A DNA stretch of 64,000 nucleotides. Origin: Trichlorobacter thiogenes (lineage in GTDB: Bacteria; Desulfobacterota; Desulfuromonadia; Geobacterales; Pseudopelobacteraceae). A program made the position numbers and the translations under genes. Every line of letters starts with the position of its first letter. Position 1 is the stretch's first letter. A model generated the notes under the pieces. The model was not told the DNA's origin, did no database searches, and saw nothing but the letters and a program-made list of their open reading frames with translations. Location of the stretch: positions 1-64,000 of the forward strand of contig NZ_FUWR01000011.1 of NCBI RefSeq assembly GCF_900167465.1. The letters run 5' to 3'. This document shows, one piece after another, positions 16,970 through 26,670 of this stretch.

Positions 16970-19441
16970 TCATGCTGGATGGTAGGCTAAGGCCCGTTGC
17001 CGCGTGCTGTTCAGGCTGAAGAATGCGATGGTGCTCTTCAGCTGCTCTGCCTGTCCAGCCAGCTCTTCGGTGGTGGAGGCCATCTCTTCAGCTGCCGAGG
17101 CGTTCTGCTGGATAACCTGATCAAGCTGCTGAATGGCGCGGTTGATCTGATCTGCTCCGGCATCCTGCTCTTTACTGGAAGCTGATATCTCCTGCACCAG
17201 CTCGGCCGTACGCTGGATATCCGGCAGAATGGCGGTCAGCATCTGGCCGGCAGCTTCGGCCACCTGGACACTGCGACCTGACAGTTCGCTGATCTCACCG
17301 GCTGCGGTCTGGCTACGCTCAGCCAGTTTACGGACTTCAGAGGCAACCACGGCAAAGCCTTTGCCATGCTCACCGGCCCGGGCTGCCTCAATGGCGGCGT
17401 TCAGGGCCAGCAGGTTGGTCTGCCGTGCGATCTCTTCAATAATGCTGATCTTGGTGGCGATCTCTTTCATGGCTGCCACGGTTTCGTTAACCGCCTTGCC
17501 GCCTTCACGGGCATCGGTGGCTGATTTGTTGGAGATCTTCTCGGTCTGGGATGCGTTGTCGGCATTCTGCTTGATGCTGGAGGACATCTCCTCCATGGAT
17601 GAGGAGATCTCTTCTGCGCTGGCTGCCTGTTTAGTTGCCCCTTGTGACAGGGTCTGAGCCGTAGCGGAAAGCTGCTGACCACCGGTGGCAACACCATCGG
17701 CTGCTGCCTGCACTTCCCGTACAATCTCCTTCAACTTGTCCACCATATTAGCTAGAGATTCCATCAGCTCATCTTTGTCGCTACGCTTTCGTAGCTCTAC
17801 CATCAGGTTTCCCTGGGCTACCTGTTTGGCATTGGCAGTGATGGAGTGAAGCGCCTCAATCAGGACATTCAGATTGGTTTTGATGTCATTAAAATCACCA
17901 TTGTAGTTGTCGGTGATGAGTTTGGGCATATCACCCTTGGAGATGCGGTCAACATATTCGGCAGCTACATTCAGGGGGCCGATAACGGCGTCAAGGGTTT
18001 CATTCACTCCAGCTACAATCTTTTGAAAATCACCGTGATGTTTGGATACATCAGCGCGGGTGGCCAGCTTGCCGGCAATGGCAGCGTCGGAAAGTCGATT
18101 GGCATCCGCCACCAGGGCATTAACAGCACCAATACAGAGGTTCAGATTGTTTTTTATCTCATTGAAATCGCCGTTGTAGTTGTCGGTGATGCGGGGTGGA
18201 ATATCTCCTTTGGCGATGCGGTTGAGATGATCTGCAGCAACTTGTAACGGACCGATCACCGCATCCAGGGTCGTATTTACTCCGGCAACAATGGTGTGGA
18301 AATCGCCTTGATGTTTAGAGGCATCGGCCCGAGTTGATAGTTTACCCTCTACAGCTGCCTTGGCAAGCATATTGGCATCGGCTACCAGATGGGTGATTGC
18401 GTCGATGCAACCGTTCAGGTTGTTCTTAATGTCGTTAAAGTCACCATTATAGCTGTCTGTAATATGGGGTGGGATGTCTCCTTTAGAGATTCGGTCTACA
18501 TAGTTGGCGGCTACATTCAACGGACCTATTACGGCGTCCAGAGTGCCGTTAACACCGGCGACAATGGCATGGAAGTCCCCCTTATGTCTGGTGGCATCAG
18601 CGCGGGTGGCTAGTTTACCGGCAATGGCAGCTTCAGACAATAGGTTGGCATCGGTCACCAGTGCCTTGATTGCTGTTACCATACCTGCCATGGAGGCGAT
18701 GATGCTACCGTCAGGTGCCTTTTGTGTATCCAGGGCAGCCGAGAGGTTTCCCTGCGAGATCTGATTGGCGATTTCACTGATTCTAACCGGATCATCCCCA
18801 AGATAACGCCCAAAAAAACGGCGTAGACTAAGTGACATCAGGATGGCACAGATAATGATTAGGGCCAGGGCCGCAACTCCCAGTTTGATGGTGAGGCCGA
18901 TGAAAGGGGCAAAAAACTCGCTCTGTTTGATACCAACGTACAGCACGCCAATGGTTTTTCCCGCGTTATCCCTAATCGGTTCATAAGCAGTGTAATAGGT
19001 GGTGTCAAGAATCTTGGTTTTACCGTGAAACGCTTTGTTGTCTTTGAAAATAGCATCACGTGCCTTGCCCTGAAGGGTGGTGCCGATGGCCCGTTTGCCC
19101 TCTTTGGTCAGTACATTAGTGGAGACTCGGGTGTCTCCCATAAAAATGGTGGCAGTACCGCCGGTCAGTTGTTTGACCTTATCAGGAATTTCAAAATTGT
19201 TATTGATCTGATAGGAACCGATCAGCAGCTTGTTATCTACAACAGAAAACGTGGTCCCTTTTTGCCCTAACAGCTCCTGCAGGGTCGCCATCCTGCTTTC
19301 CTGGTTGGCAATAGCCAGTTTCTCAATCTGTACAAAGACAGAGTACATAGTCAGGGTTGTCAATGCACCGATAATACAGATAACAACCAGATTATTGATG
19401 ATCAGAAGCCTGGTATTGGTTTTCAGTGACCGCCAGAACAT
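16970..19441 (-). CDS. Methyl-accepting chemotaxis protein with single-Cache sensor and tandem HAMP-like repeats
   Basis: An 823-residue chemoreceptor. TM1 (about 13-33), a periplasmic single-Cache sensor (about 35-190, ending GVLYVGI), TM2 (about 195-214), a HAMP, then three tandem cytoplasmic repeats of 91 residues (each with GKLxTRAD, GDFxxIVAGVN, LDAVIGPL, RIxKGD and YNGDFN), and an MA signalling domain with [20 protein letters not shown] at its tip. The repeats are periodic at 273 bases in the DNA, roughly 17836-18655. Its last 270 residues are almost identical to the MCP at 20086. It ends without a CheR-binding pentapeptide. GGAGG precedes the ATG by five bases. Confidence 0.9.
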   Translation of the reverse strand: MFWRSLKTNTRLLIINNLVVICIIGALTTLTMYSVFVQIEKLAIANQESRMATLQELLGQKGTTFSVVDNKLLIGSYQINNNFEIPDKVKQLTGGTATIFMGDTRVSTNVLTKEGKRAIGTTLQGKARDAIFKDNKAFHGKTKILDTTYYTAYEPIRDNAGKTIGVLYVGIKQSEFFAPFIGLTIKLGVAALALIIICAILMSLSLRRFFGRYLGDDPVRISEIANQISQGNLSAALDTQKAPDGSIIASMAGMVTAIKALVTDANLLSEAAIAGKLATRADATRHKGDFHAIVAGVNGTLDAVIGPLNVAANYVDRISKGDIPPHITDSYNGDFNDIKNNLNGCIDAITHLVADANMLAKAAVEGKLSTRADASKHQGDFHTIVAGVNTTLDAVIGPLQVAADHLNRIAKGDIPPRITDNYNGDFNEIKNNLNLCIGAVNALVADANRLSDAAIAGKLATRADVSKHHGDFQKIVAGVNETLDAVIGPLNVAAEYVDRISKGDMPKLITDNYNGDFNDIKTNLNVLIEALHSITANAKQVAQGNLMVELRKRSDKDELMESLANMVDKLKEIVREVQAAADGVATGGQQLSATAQTLSQGATKQAASAEEISSSMEEMSSSIKQNADNASQTEKISNKSATDAREGGKAVNETVAAMKEIATKISIIEEIARQTNLLALNAAIEAARAGEHGKGFAVVASEVRKLAERSQTAAGEISELSGRSVQVAEAAGQMLTAILPDIQRTAELVQEISASSKEQDAGADQINRAIQQLDQVIQQNASAAEEMASTTEELAGQAEQLKSTIAFFSLNSTRQRALAYHPA

Positions 19442-19462
19442 GCCGCCTCCATCCTTGCGTAG

Positions 19463-19954
19463 TTACTCCGTTGTTCCGCTGGTTTGCAGGGCAGCCATTT
19501 CCTGCTCTGAAAAGACCTTGTCAATATCCAGAATCATCACAAAATGTTCTTCATGCTTGCCCATCCCCTTGATGAACTCGGTATTCAGGCGGGTGCCGAT
19601 ATGGGGGGCCGGTTCAATCTGTTCCGGCTCCATCTCAACCACCTCCTGCACTGAATCAGCCAGGGCGCCCAGGATGGTGGTGTCACCCTCCAGAGTCACT
19701 TCAACCACAATAATACAGGTGTTGATGGTTTGATCCGTGGCAGACATGCCAAATTTAAGCCGCATGTCAATCACCGGTACTACACTGCCCCGCAGATTGA
19801 TTACCCCCCGCATGAATTCCGGGGTCTGGGGTACCTTGGTGATGGTGGTGTATTCAAGTATCTCTCTGACCTTGGCCACATCAAGGGCAAAGATCTCATC
19901 TGCCAGCTTGAAGGTCAGGTACTGGACCGTTTCAGTTATGGTTGAAACAGACAT
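19463..19954 (-). CDS. cheW: Chemotaxis coupling protein CheW
   Basis: A 163-residue SH3-like adaptor that links receptors to CheA. It shows the usual CheW landmarks: QYLTFKLADEIFALDV, VREILEY, FMRGVINLRGSVVPVIDMR. A GGAGG ribosome site precedes the ATG at 19954. It lies between the two large MCPs, both of which it probably serves. No second cheW is present in the window. Confidence 0.95.
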   Translation of the reverse strand: MSVSTITETVQYLTFKLADEIFALDVAKVREILEYTTITKVPQTPEFMRGVINLRGSVVPVIDMRLKFGMSATDQTINTCIIVVEVTLEGDTTILGALADSVQEVVEMEPEQIEPAPHIGTRLNTEFIKGMGKHEEHFVMILDIDKVFSEQEMAALQTSGTTE

Positions 19955-19987
19955 ATGTTTCCTCCGTCTCTCTATAGAGTCAAAACC

Positions 19988-20081
19988 TTACCACCCCTAA
20001 CCCCTCCTGAAACAGGAGGGGAACTTAAACAAAGGGAAGAAAGCCCCCTCCTTATTTTCAAGGAGGGGGGTGGGGGTGGTT
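19988..20081. repeat. Composite C/G-rich double-hairpin repeat element
   Basis: The gap between cheW and the upstream MCP holds two hairpins: 20001-20008 with 20014-20021 (CCCCTCCT stem, 5-base loop) and 20044-20053 with 20060-20069 (CCCCCTCCTT stem, 6-base loop). The outer edges, ACCACCCCTA and GGGTGGGGGTGGT, also pair, so the whole element can fold as a cruciform. It is typical of mobile or dispersed intergenic repeats. It may cause partial termination or change mRNA stability within the chemosensory run. Confidence 0.65.
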
Positions 20082-20085
20082 GCCG

Positions 20086-22821
20086 TTAGAATTTCTCAAA
20101 CTCGTCATCTAAGTGGTCTTTACCCTTGCCGCCCAGATCAATATGCACGCCACCGCTCTTGGCTTGTCTTGGTGGTGCGGCATGGGCTACCTGGGGACGG
20201 CTTGGTGGAGCCGCATGGTGTGCTGCCGGGCGGTGGGGCAGGGCACGCTGGGTGCCATGGCTATCAATACTGAAGAAGGCGATGGTGCTCTTCAGCTGTT
20301 CTGCCTGCCCAGCCAGCTCTTCGGTCGTTGATGCCATCTCTTCAGCTGCAGAGGCGTTCTGCTGAATAACCTGATCAAGCTGTTGGATGGCGCGGTTGAT
20401 CTGATCGGCTCCGGCATCCTGCTCTTTACTTGATGCAGAGATCTCCTGCACCAGTTCGGCCGTGCGCTGGATATCCGGCAGAATGGCGGTCAGCATCTGG
20501 CCGGCAGCCTCGGCTACCTGAACGCTGCGGCCGGACAGTTCGCTGATCTCGCCAGCTGCGGTCTGGCTACGCTCAGCCAGCTTACGGACTTCAGAGGCAA
20601 CCACGGCAAAGCCTTTGCCATGCTCACCGGCTCTGGCTGCTTCAATAGCGGCATTCAGAGCCAGAAGGTTGGTCTGGCGGGCAATCTCTTCAATGATGCT
20701 GATCTTGGTGGCGATCTCTTTCATGGCAGCCACGGTTTCGTTAACCGCTTTGCCTCCTTCACGGGCATCGGTGGCTGATTTGTTGGAGATCTTCTCGGTC
20801 TGGCTGGCGTTGTCGGCGTTCTGCTTGATGCTGGAGGACATCTCTTCCATGGATGAGGAGATCTCTTCTGCGCTGGCAGCCTGTTCGGTTGCGCCTTGAG
20901 ACAGGGTCTGGGCAGTGGCAGAAAGCTGCTGACCACCAGTGGCAACGCCATCGGCTGCTGCCTGCACTTCCCGTACAATCTCCTTCAGTTTGTCCACCAT
21001 GTTAGCCAGGGAGTCCATCAGGTCGTCCTGATCAGAACGTTTCTTCAGTTCAACCATCAGGTTACCCTGACCAACCTGCTTGGCATTGGCGGTGATGGAG
21101 TTAAGTGCCTCAATGTTCTGCTTAATGGCAGCGTTGATCTGTTCAAAGTTCTGGGCAATGGTCTGGGTGTCTTCATCACTTGAACCGACAACCGTATTGA
21201 CACTCAGGTCGCCGATAGCCATTTTTTCCAGGTTTTTAAGCAGCTTGCCAACTTCTGTATCCTGGAATTTGGCCTGCTTGTCAGCCACACGGGCAGCTTT
21301 TTTAACGGCGGTCTGGTCGGTAACCACCTCAAAGGCGGCAATGATGTTACCGTTATCATCCTTGATCGGTACGCCGGTGTAGTCGATATCCAGATTAAGT
21401 GAACCAGGATGGGCATCGGTGGCGCTGTTAGCAGTCTGACCAGCGGTCATGGCACGCTGGCAGGCGCACTTGTCGGTCTTACAATCTGAGGTGCGGAAGT
21501 GGTCGTAACACTTGGTGCCAGCAACCTGTTGTTGGGTTCTGCCACCAACCTCAGCCCCCAGCTTGTTCATGTAGAGTACGTTAAAGTCACGGTCGATCAG
21601 CATGGCCGGTGCTGGCATAACATCCAGCAAGGCAACCAGACGGGCAATGGTGTTGTTCACGCCATCCACAATCTTGCGGAAGTCGCCCATATGTTTAGAT
21701 GCATCAGCACGGGTGTTGACGCGGCCTTCCATGGCAGCCTTGGCCAGCAGGTTGGCATCAGCCACCAGAGCATCAACGGCATCAATACAGCCGTTCAGGT
21801 TGTTTTTGATCTCGTTGAAGTCGCCGTTGTAGTTGTCGGTAATCTTGGGCGGGATATCACCTTTGGAGATCCGGTCAACGTACTCGGCCGCCACGTTCAG
21901 GGGGCCGATTACGGCATCCAGGGTTTCGTTCACCCCAACCACGATCTTCTGGAAGTCACCCTGGTGCTTGGAGGCATCAGCGCGGGTGGCCAGCTTGCCG
22001 GCTATGGCTGCGTCAGAAAGCATGTTGGCGTCTTTAATCAGTGCCTGAATCGCTTCTGCCATCTTGTTCATGGATGTCTGCAGGACACCGGTTTCATCTT
22101 TAGAGGTCGTATCAAGGTGGACATCGGTGTTACCGGCCGCAATCTTGTTGGCTGCATCAACGCAGGCGTTGACCGGTGCAGTAATTGAGCGGGTAATTAA
22201 GAGGCCCAGGGCAATGCCTAGAAGTAGAGCGCCAACCCCTACAGAAAGTAAAGTTATGTCGGCTTTGTGAGCAAGTTTGTCAGCATCATCAGAGGCTTTT
22301 TCTGCTGATTTTTCCTGATGCTTGATCATGTTGTCAACTGCAGCAAAATAGGCGTTCTGGGACTTGCGGAAGTCATTTAACAGATAATTAGCTGCCTCAT
22401 CCCATTTGCCTTTGTCATACATACTAAAGAGAGGTTTTCTGGCCTCAATGTAGTGGTTGCGCGCTGCCTTCAGTTCCCCAAATAGTTTTTTACCCTGTTC
22501 ACTCTTTACTGTCTTTTCAAGTTCTTCAAAACTCTTGAGGACCGCATCAGCAGCAACTTTCATACGATCTTCTTCCTGCTTGCGAATGGCGCTGTCCTTA
22601 GCAAGAGCAATATTTCGGAGCGCCCGAGCAGCAACGTTAATCTGCTCTTTTACGTTAAAGAGGAGTTGTACCTTTGGAAACTTGTCCTGGGCTAAGTCGG
22701 TGACGGCATGGTCAATCTTTCCAATAGCAAAGTAGCCGACGGCAACATTGATAACCAGTAGCAGTAGCACTACACCGAATCCGAATGCCAGACGTGGTCC
22801 AATCTTCATGTTCTTCAGCAT
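20086..22821 (-). CDS. Methyl-accepting chemotaxis protein with four-helix-bundle sensor, HAMP-like repeats, Cys-rich PAS and C-terminal pentapeptide
   Basis: A 911-residue receptor. TM1 (about 12-32), a periplasmic four-helix-bundle sensor (about 33-190), TM2 (about 192-212), HAMP, two 91-residue cytoplasmic repeats like those of the neighbouring MCP, then a PAS domain (about 400-500) with the cysteine cluster CYDHF...CKTDKCAC near residues 434-455, and an MA domain with the [20 protein letters not shown] tip. A Pro/Ala/His-rich linker of about 40 residues ends in EFEKF, matching the aromatic-x-x-aromatic C-terminal tether used to recruit CheR or CheB. A strong AAGGAGG site precedes the ATG. 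Ligand unknown. Confidence 0.9.
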   Translation of the reverse strand: MLKNMKIGPRLAFGFGVVLLLLVINVAVGYFAIGKIDHAVTDLAQDKFPKVQLLFNVKEQINVAARALRNIALAKDSAIRKQEEDRMKVAADAVLKSFEELEKTVKSEQGKKLFGELKAARNHYIEARKPLFSMYDKGKWDEAANYLLNDFRKSQNAYFAAVDNMIKHQEKSAEKASDDADKLAHKADITLLSVGVGALLLGIALGLLITRSITAPVNACVDAANKIAAGNTDVHLDTTSKDETGVLQTSMNKMAEAIQALIKDANMLSDAAIAGKLATRADASKHQGDFQKIVVGVNETLDAVIGPLNVAAEYVDRISKGDIPPKITDNYNGDFNEIKNNLNGCIDAVDALVADANLLAKAAMEGRVNTRADASKHMGDFRKIVDGVNNTIARLVALLDVMPAPAMLIDRDFNVLYMNKLGAEVGGRTQQQVAGTKCYDHFRTSDCKTDKCACQRAMTAGQTANSATDAHPGSLNLDIDYTGVPIKDDNGNIIAAFEVVTDQTAVKKAARVADKQAKFQDTEVGKLLKNLEKMAIGDLSVNTVVGSSDEDTQTIAQNFEQINAAIKQNIEALNSITANAKQVGQGNLMVELKKRSDQDDLMDSLANMVDKLKEIVREVQAAADGVATGGQQLSATAQTLSQGATEQAASAEEISSSMEEMSSSIKQNADNASQTEKISNKSATDAREGGKAVNETVAAMKEIATKISIIEEIARQTNLLALNAAIEAARAGEHGKGFAVVASEVRKLAERSQTAAGEISELSGRSVQVAEAAGQMLTAILPDIQRTAELVQEISASSKEQDAGADQINRAIQQLDQVIQQNASAAEEMASTTEELAGQAEQLKSTIAFFSIDSHGTQRALPHRPAAHHAAPPSRPQVAHAAPPRQAKSGGVHIDLGGKGKDHLDDEFEKF

Positions 22822-22850
22822 AACCTGTACCTCCTTCTTGTGTGTGCAAC

Positions 22851-23447
22851 TTAAATAACTTCGCTTTGTCTCACGTTCTGTAGGGTGGTCAAAATTGTTG
22901 AGCGTACATCGCTTTCAAATGGTTCATCATGTCCTGGGTAGATCAGTTCAATCTCCCGTTGGGCCAGTTTTAGCAGGGTCTGGACATAGTCCTTGGTGTA
23001 CTTGCCGCCAGTGGTACGGATTCGTAGCTGGGTATCACCTGAAAAGAGCAACCTCTGAGACTGGCAGTAAAACGCCACTGAATCGGATGAGTGCCCAGGT
23101 GTGTGGATCACCTCCAGGTAATCATCACCTGCCTTAAAGAGCTGCCCTTCCTTGAGCAGGCTGTCAACGCCGGGGCCATCCACCCAGCCGTAGACCTTGG
23201 CTCCATATTTCTGTTTGAAAAGATCGGCAGATGCTGCGTGATCAAAGTGGTTATGGGTCAGCAAAACCTGTTCAACCGGTACCTTGCCGCAGCCGGTGTA
23301 AATCCTGTCGATCTCTGCCAGGATATATTCGTCAGTCCCCGGATCGATCAGGGTGTTGACATCGGTAAGCTGGTTCCACTCGCCCAGGATCAGGTATGAT
23401 CGGCAGGTATAGTTTTTCGGGTTTCTGGCCAGCTGGATTACCCGCAT
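22851..23447 (-). CDS. Metallo-beta-lactamase-fold hydrolase
   Basis: A 198-residue MBL-fold protein. It has the metal-binding HNHFDH motif, [18 protein letters not shown] and YPGHDEPF, a complete dinuclear metal site as in glyoxalase II-type hydrolases. The start at 23447 (MRVIQLA) is preferred; an upstream codon at 23501 would overlap the CheR-like gene with an unrelated sequence. It sits between the CheR-like gene and an MCP, same strand, with a gap of seven bases to the former. A role in chemosensing is not known; it could be a hydrolase or an oxygen/NO-linked enzyme that was drawn into the operon. Confidence 0.8.
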   Translation of the reverse strand: MRVIQLARNPKNYTCRSYLILGEWNQLTDVNTLIDPGTDEYILAEIDRIYTGCGKVPVEQVLLTHNHFDHAASADLFKQKYGAKVYGWVDGPGVDSLLKEGQLFKAGDDYLEVIHTPGHSSDSVAFYCQSQRLLFSGDTQLRIRTTGGKYTKDYVQTLLKLAQREIELIYPGHDEPFESDVRSTILTTLQNVRQSEVI

Positions 23448-23454
23448 GGTGCTG

Positions 23455-24063
23455 CTACCCCACCTTCCTGAACAGTTGCGCATCAGGGGCCACCTGCTCA
23501 AACAGATGGCTTATCTCACCTGGTATCTTCTGGGTGTTTTCAGTGGCAAAATACCCGCCGGGTGCCAAAGAACGGTGGTACATCTTTAAAACTTCAATCC
23601 GTTGCTCATAGGAAAAATGCAGCAGCACATTTTTGCAGACGATTAAGGAGTAGTCTGATCCGACCGGTTGTAGTTTCAGCAGGTCATTGTATTTAAAGAA
23701 GACCCGGTTGCGGATCCGGTCAATGACCTTGTGATAGCCCGGTTTAGCTGCAACTTTTTCAAAGTACTTGTCAAAGATCTCAGGCGGAATCCGTTGTAAC
23801 TCTTCTGATTTGTATTCTGCTGCCGTAACAATATCGCCAAAATTATTTTCACTGTCGTAGTCGGTGGCATCCAGGTAGAGGGTATTAAATCCCATCTCTC
23901 CCATCCGTTCTGCAAACAGGATTGCCAGGGTGTATGGCTCCTGTCCCAGGGCACAACCGGCATCCCAAACCTTGATTCGTAATCTGCCCAAGGCCAGTTT
24001 CAGGGTGTGTTCAACCGCATATTCAAGGACCGGTAAATCTCGGAAAAAGAAGGTAAAGGCCAT
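23455..24063 (-). CDS. CheR-like methyltransferase lacking the N-terminal domain
   Basis: A 202-residue SAM methyltransferase of the CheR family. It begins MAFTFFFRDLPVLEYA, which aligns with the FFR segment that lies about 80 residues into normal CheR, so the N-terminal helical domain is missing. The SAM loop is present as DAGCALGQEPYTLA and the later CKNVLLHFSYEQ motif too, so catalysis may be retained. The ATG overlaps the cheA stop (TAATG), which makes the short start convincing: no room exists for a longer N-terminus. Since that domain helps receptor recognition, this protein may methylate something else or have a regulatory role. Confidence 0.8.
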   Translation of the reverse strand: MAFTFFFRDLPVLEYAVEHTLKLALGRLRIKVWDAGCALGQEPYTLAILFAERMGEMGFNTLYLDATDYDSENNFGDIVTAAEYKSEELQRIPPEIFDKYFEKVAAKPGYHKVIDRIRNRVFFKYNDLLKLQPVGSDYSLIVCKNVLLHFSYEQRIEVLKMYHRSLAPGGYFATENTQKIPGEISHLFEQVAPDAQLFRKVG

Positions 24064-26198
24064 TAGCCAAACTGTTCCTGTTCTATCAAAGCAACTGACT
24101 GTACCAGCAAGGCGGGATCAAGAATCAGAGCCACCGTGCCGTCTCCCAGGATGGTGGCACCGGAGATGCCCCGTACATCGCGGTAGAGCTTGCCCAGGGT
24201 CTTGATCACGGTCTGGTGTTCACCCACCACATCATCCACCACAAAACCGATCCGCTTGCCATTAACCGAAAGTATGACGATCTGTTCGATATCCGGCTGA
24301 TTGGTGGTGATCTCAAATTCATCCCGCAGGTTGATGTAGGGGGTCAGTTCGCCCCGCACATGGGCCAGGTGGCGGCCATGGGCGGCCTGTACATCGGTGC
24401 GGGTCAGTTCGATACATTCTTCCACCATGGTCAGCGGCAGTACAAAGTAGCTCTGGTCGATCCTGACCAGCAGTGTTTCAATAATGGCCAAGGTCAGGGG
24501 AATCCGCAGGGTGATCAGGGAGCCTTTGCCGGGGGTGCTGTTAATGTCTATGGTGCCCCGTAGTGCTTCGATAGCTTTTTTTACGACATCCATGCCAACA
24601 CCGCGTCCAGAGACGCTGGTTACCTTTTTGGCCGTGGAAAAGCCGGGTGCAAAGATCAGGTTGTAGATCTCTTTATCGGTCATTTCGGTTGTGGTGGTTA
24701 TCAAGCCCCGTTCAACCGCTTTGGCCCGGATCGCTTCCTTGTCAAGTCCGGCGCCGTCATCACGGATGGTTACCAGTACGCTGTCCCCGGAGTGTTCTGC
24801 AGCCAGATGCACAATCCCTTTGGTGGGTTTGCCGGCTGCCTTGCGGATCTCGGGCATTTCAACACCATGATCAATGCTGTTGCGGATCAGGTGGACCAGC
24901 GGATCGTTCAGCTTTTCAATGACGGTCTTGTCCAGCTCGGTCTCTGCGCCGGTTGTCTCCAGATCAATCTCTTTACCCAGCTCTGCTGAAAGATCTCTGA
25001 CCAGTCGTTTAAATTTGCTGAAGGTGGAGCCGATCGGCAGCATCCGCATGTTAAGGGTGGTGTCCCGCAGTTCAGAGATCAGCCGTTCCACTTCTTCTGC
25101 CACGGCACTGATTTCGTTGTCGTGACGGTTACCGGCAATCTGGGTCAGGTGGGCCTGTACCGTAACCAGTTCTCCCACCAGATTCACCAGATGATCCAGC
25201 CGTTCTGCTGGAACCCGGATTGAAAGGGCGGCTTCGGCAGCAGCCGGTGCAGCGGTGGTCCGTTCCTGGCGGGCCTGTTTGACCTGTTGCTGTTCAATCA
25301 GGGCGGATTGAACCTTGGAGGCAGGCACCAGACCCTGTTCCACCAGAATTTCGCCAAACCGCTTCTGCATGGAGAGGATTTTCTGCATCTCAACCGGAGA
25401 AAGGTCACCCCGTTCAACCAGAATATCCCCCAGTTTTTTGTAGCCAGAGTCCGCGTCCGGGGCATTAGCATCATCAATCAGGTCAATCTTCAGGTCGCAG
25501 TCATCTTCCACAAAGATAAAGACATCCTTGATCGCTTCTATGCCACGGGTTGTGGTGAGAATGATATCCCAGTAAAAATAGCAGTGTTCAGGGATCATCT
25601 GCTCAAGTGAGGGGATGGCATCCAGGTGGGCCATCACTTCACAGGAGCCAAGGTCACGCAGTTCGTTCAGCAGGCTGATCGGGTTGGTGCCGCTTAGCAT
25701 GATTTCCGGCTGCGGTTTGAAACGGATGCGGTAGGTGCGGCTGGTGTCAGCTTCAGCTGACGGGGCAGGTGCAGGGGCAGCTGCAACAGGTTCCACCTTC
25801 AGTTTGGTTGCCTGGGGTAGTAGCTGTTGCAGGCCGTCAATAATCCGCTGGCCATTGGCCTCATCTGCCGGAGGACCACCTGCCGAGGCCTCCAGCATGG
25901 TGGTGATCTGATCCCGGGCCTGCAGGGTAAGGTCCAGCAGGCAACGGGTGACCTGCATTTTACCGTTTCTAACCTGATCAAAGACCGTTTCAACCTCATG
26001 GGTAAAACGGGCAATGTCATCAAAGCCGAACATGGCGCCAGAGCCTTTAATGGTGTGCATGGCGCGGAAGACCCGGTTGATCAGGTCATTGTCCTGGGGA
26101 TTGTCCTCCAGTTCAAGCAGGGAGGTTTCCAGTTCGGCCAGCAGCTCTGAGGCTTCTTCGCGGTAGGTGGCTATATGTTGTTCTTGTGGACTGGACAT
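24063..26198 (-). CDS. cheA: Chemotaxis histidine kinase CheA
   Basis: A 711-residue kinase. P1 phosphotransfer domain (about 1-110) with the acceptor His in RAMHTIKGSGAMFG; a long middle region (about 160-310); the dimerisation domain opening LSIRVPAERLDHLVNLVGEL; the ATPase with HLIRNSIDHG, RDDGAGL and GRGVGMDV; and a C-terminal CheW-like domain. The middle region includes LGDILVERGDLS and FGEILVEQGLV, two copies of a motif reminiscent of MshEN/type II secretion ATPase N-domains. GGAGG lies just before the ATG at 26198, favoured over the codon at 26249. It would phosphorylate the free receivers and CheB of this block. Confidence 0.95.
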   Translation of the reverse strand: MSSPQEQHIATYREEASELLAELETSLLELEDNPQDNDLINRVFRAMHTIKGSGAMFGFDDIARFTHEVETVFDQVRNGKMQVTRCLLDLTLQARDQITTMLEASAGGPPADEANGQRIIDGLQQLLPQATKLKVEPVAAAPAPAPSAEADTSRTYRIRFKPQPEIMLSGTNPISLLNELRDLGSCEVMAHLDAIPSLEQMIPEHCYFYWDIILTTTRGIEAIKDVFIFVEDDCDLKIDLIDDANAPDADSGYKKLGDILVERGDLSPVEMQKILSMQKRFGEILVEQGLVPASKVQSALIEQQQVKQARQERTTAAPAAAEAALSIRVPAERLDHLVNLVGELVTVQAHLTQIAGNRHDNEISAVAEEVERLISELRDTTLNMRMLPIGSTFSKFKRLVRDLSAELGKEIDLETTGAETELDKTVIEKLNDPLVHLIRNSIDHGVEMPEIRKAAGKPTKGIVHLAAEHSGDSVLVTIRDDGAGLDKEAIRAKAVERGLITTTTEMTDKEIYNLIFAPGFSTAKKVTSVSGRGVGMDVVKKAIEALRGTIDINSTPGKGSLITLRIPLTLAIIETLLVRIDQSYFVLPLTMVEECIELTRTDVQAAHGRHLAHVRGELTPYINLRDEFEITTNQPDIEQIVILSVNGKRIGFVVDDVVGEHQTVIKTLGKLYRDVRGISGATILGDGTVALILDPALLVQSVALIEQEQFG

Positions 26199-26303
26199 GA
26201 ACCCTCCGAAACGGTCTTTTTCAACCCTGGCTTCATCAGGCTTCGTCATGCCTTGCCTGTTAAACCCAGAGCTGAAAAATCCTCGTTTCCAGATCTTTAA
26301 TGG

Positions 26304-26669
26304 TTAACCCAATACCTTTTTCACAACCGCAATTAACTGCTCCGGCTTGAACGGTTTGACAATCCAGCCGGTGGCACCGGCTGCCTTACCTTCTGCCTTA
26401 CGGGATTCCTGAGATTCAGTGGTCAACATGACGATCGGGATGAATTTGTTAAGGGCGCCGCCACGAACCCCTTTGATCAAACCGATACCATCCAGGTTAG
26501 GCATGTTCAGGTCAGTGATCAGCATATCCACTTTTTGGGTGCCCAGCTTGGTTAAGGCATCCTTGCCATCCACCGCCTCAACCACGTCATAGCCGGCCTG
26601 CTTGAGGGTGAAACTTACCATTTGTCGTACACTTGCCGAATCGTCGGCGGTCATAATCAGTTTTGCCAT
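26304..26669 (-). CDS. cheY: Chemotaxis response regulator CheY
   Basis: A 121-residue free receiver: TADDSASVRQM at the N-terminus, phospho-acceptor Asp in LITDLNMPNLDG, Thr in MLTTESQ and Lys in IVKPFKPEQL. It lies directly upstream of cheA and one base after the STAS gene stop, so it is the best candidate for the main CheY of this system. No FliM-type or pilus motor target gene is nearby. Confidence 0.93.
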   Translation of the reverse strand: MAKLIMTADDSASVRQMVSFTLKQAGYDVVEAVDGKDALTKLGTQKVDMLITDLNMPNLDGIGLIKGVRGGALNKFIPIVMLTTESQESRKAEGKAAGATGWIVKPFKPEQLIAVVKKVLG

Positions 26670-26670
26670 G

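Noticed and set aside
16970-19441. CheR-binding pentapeptide on the first MCP
   Set aside because: The C-terminus reads ALAYHPA, without the aromatic-x-x-aromatic end.
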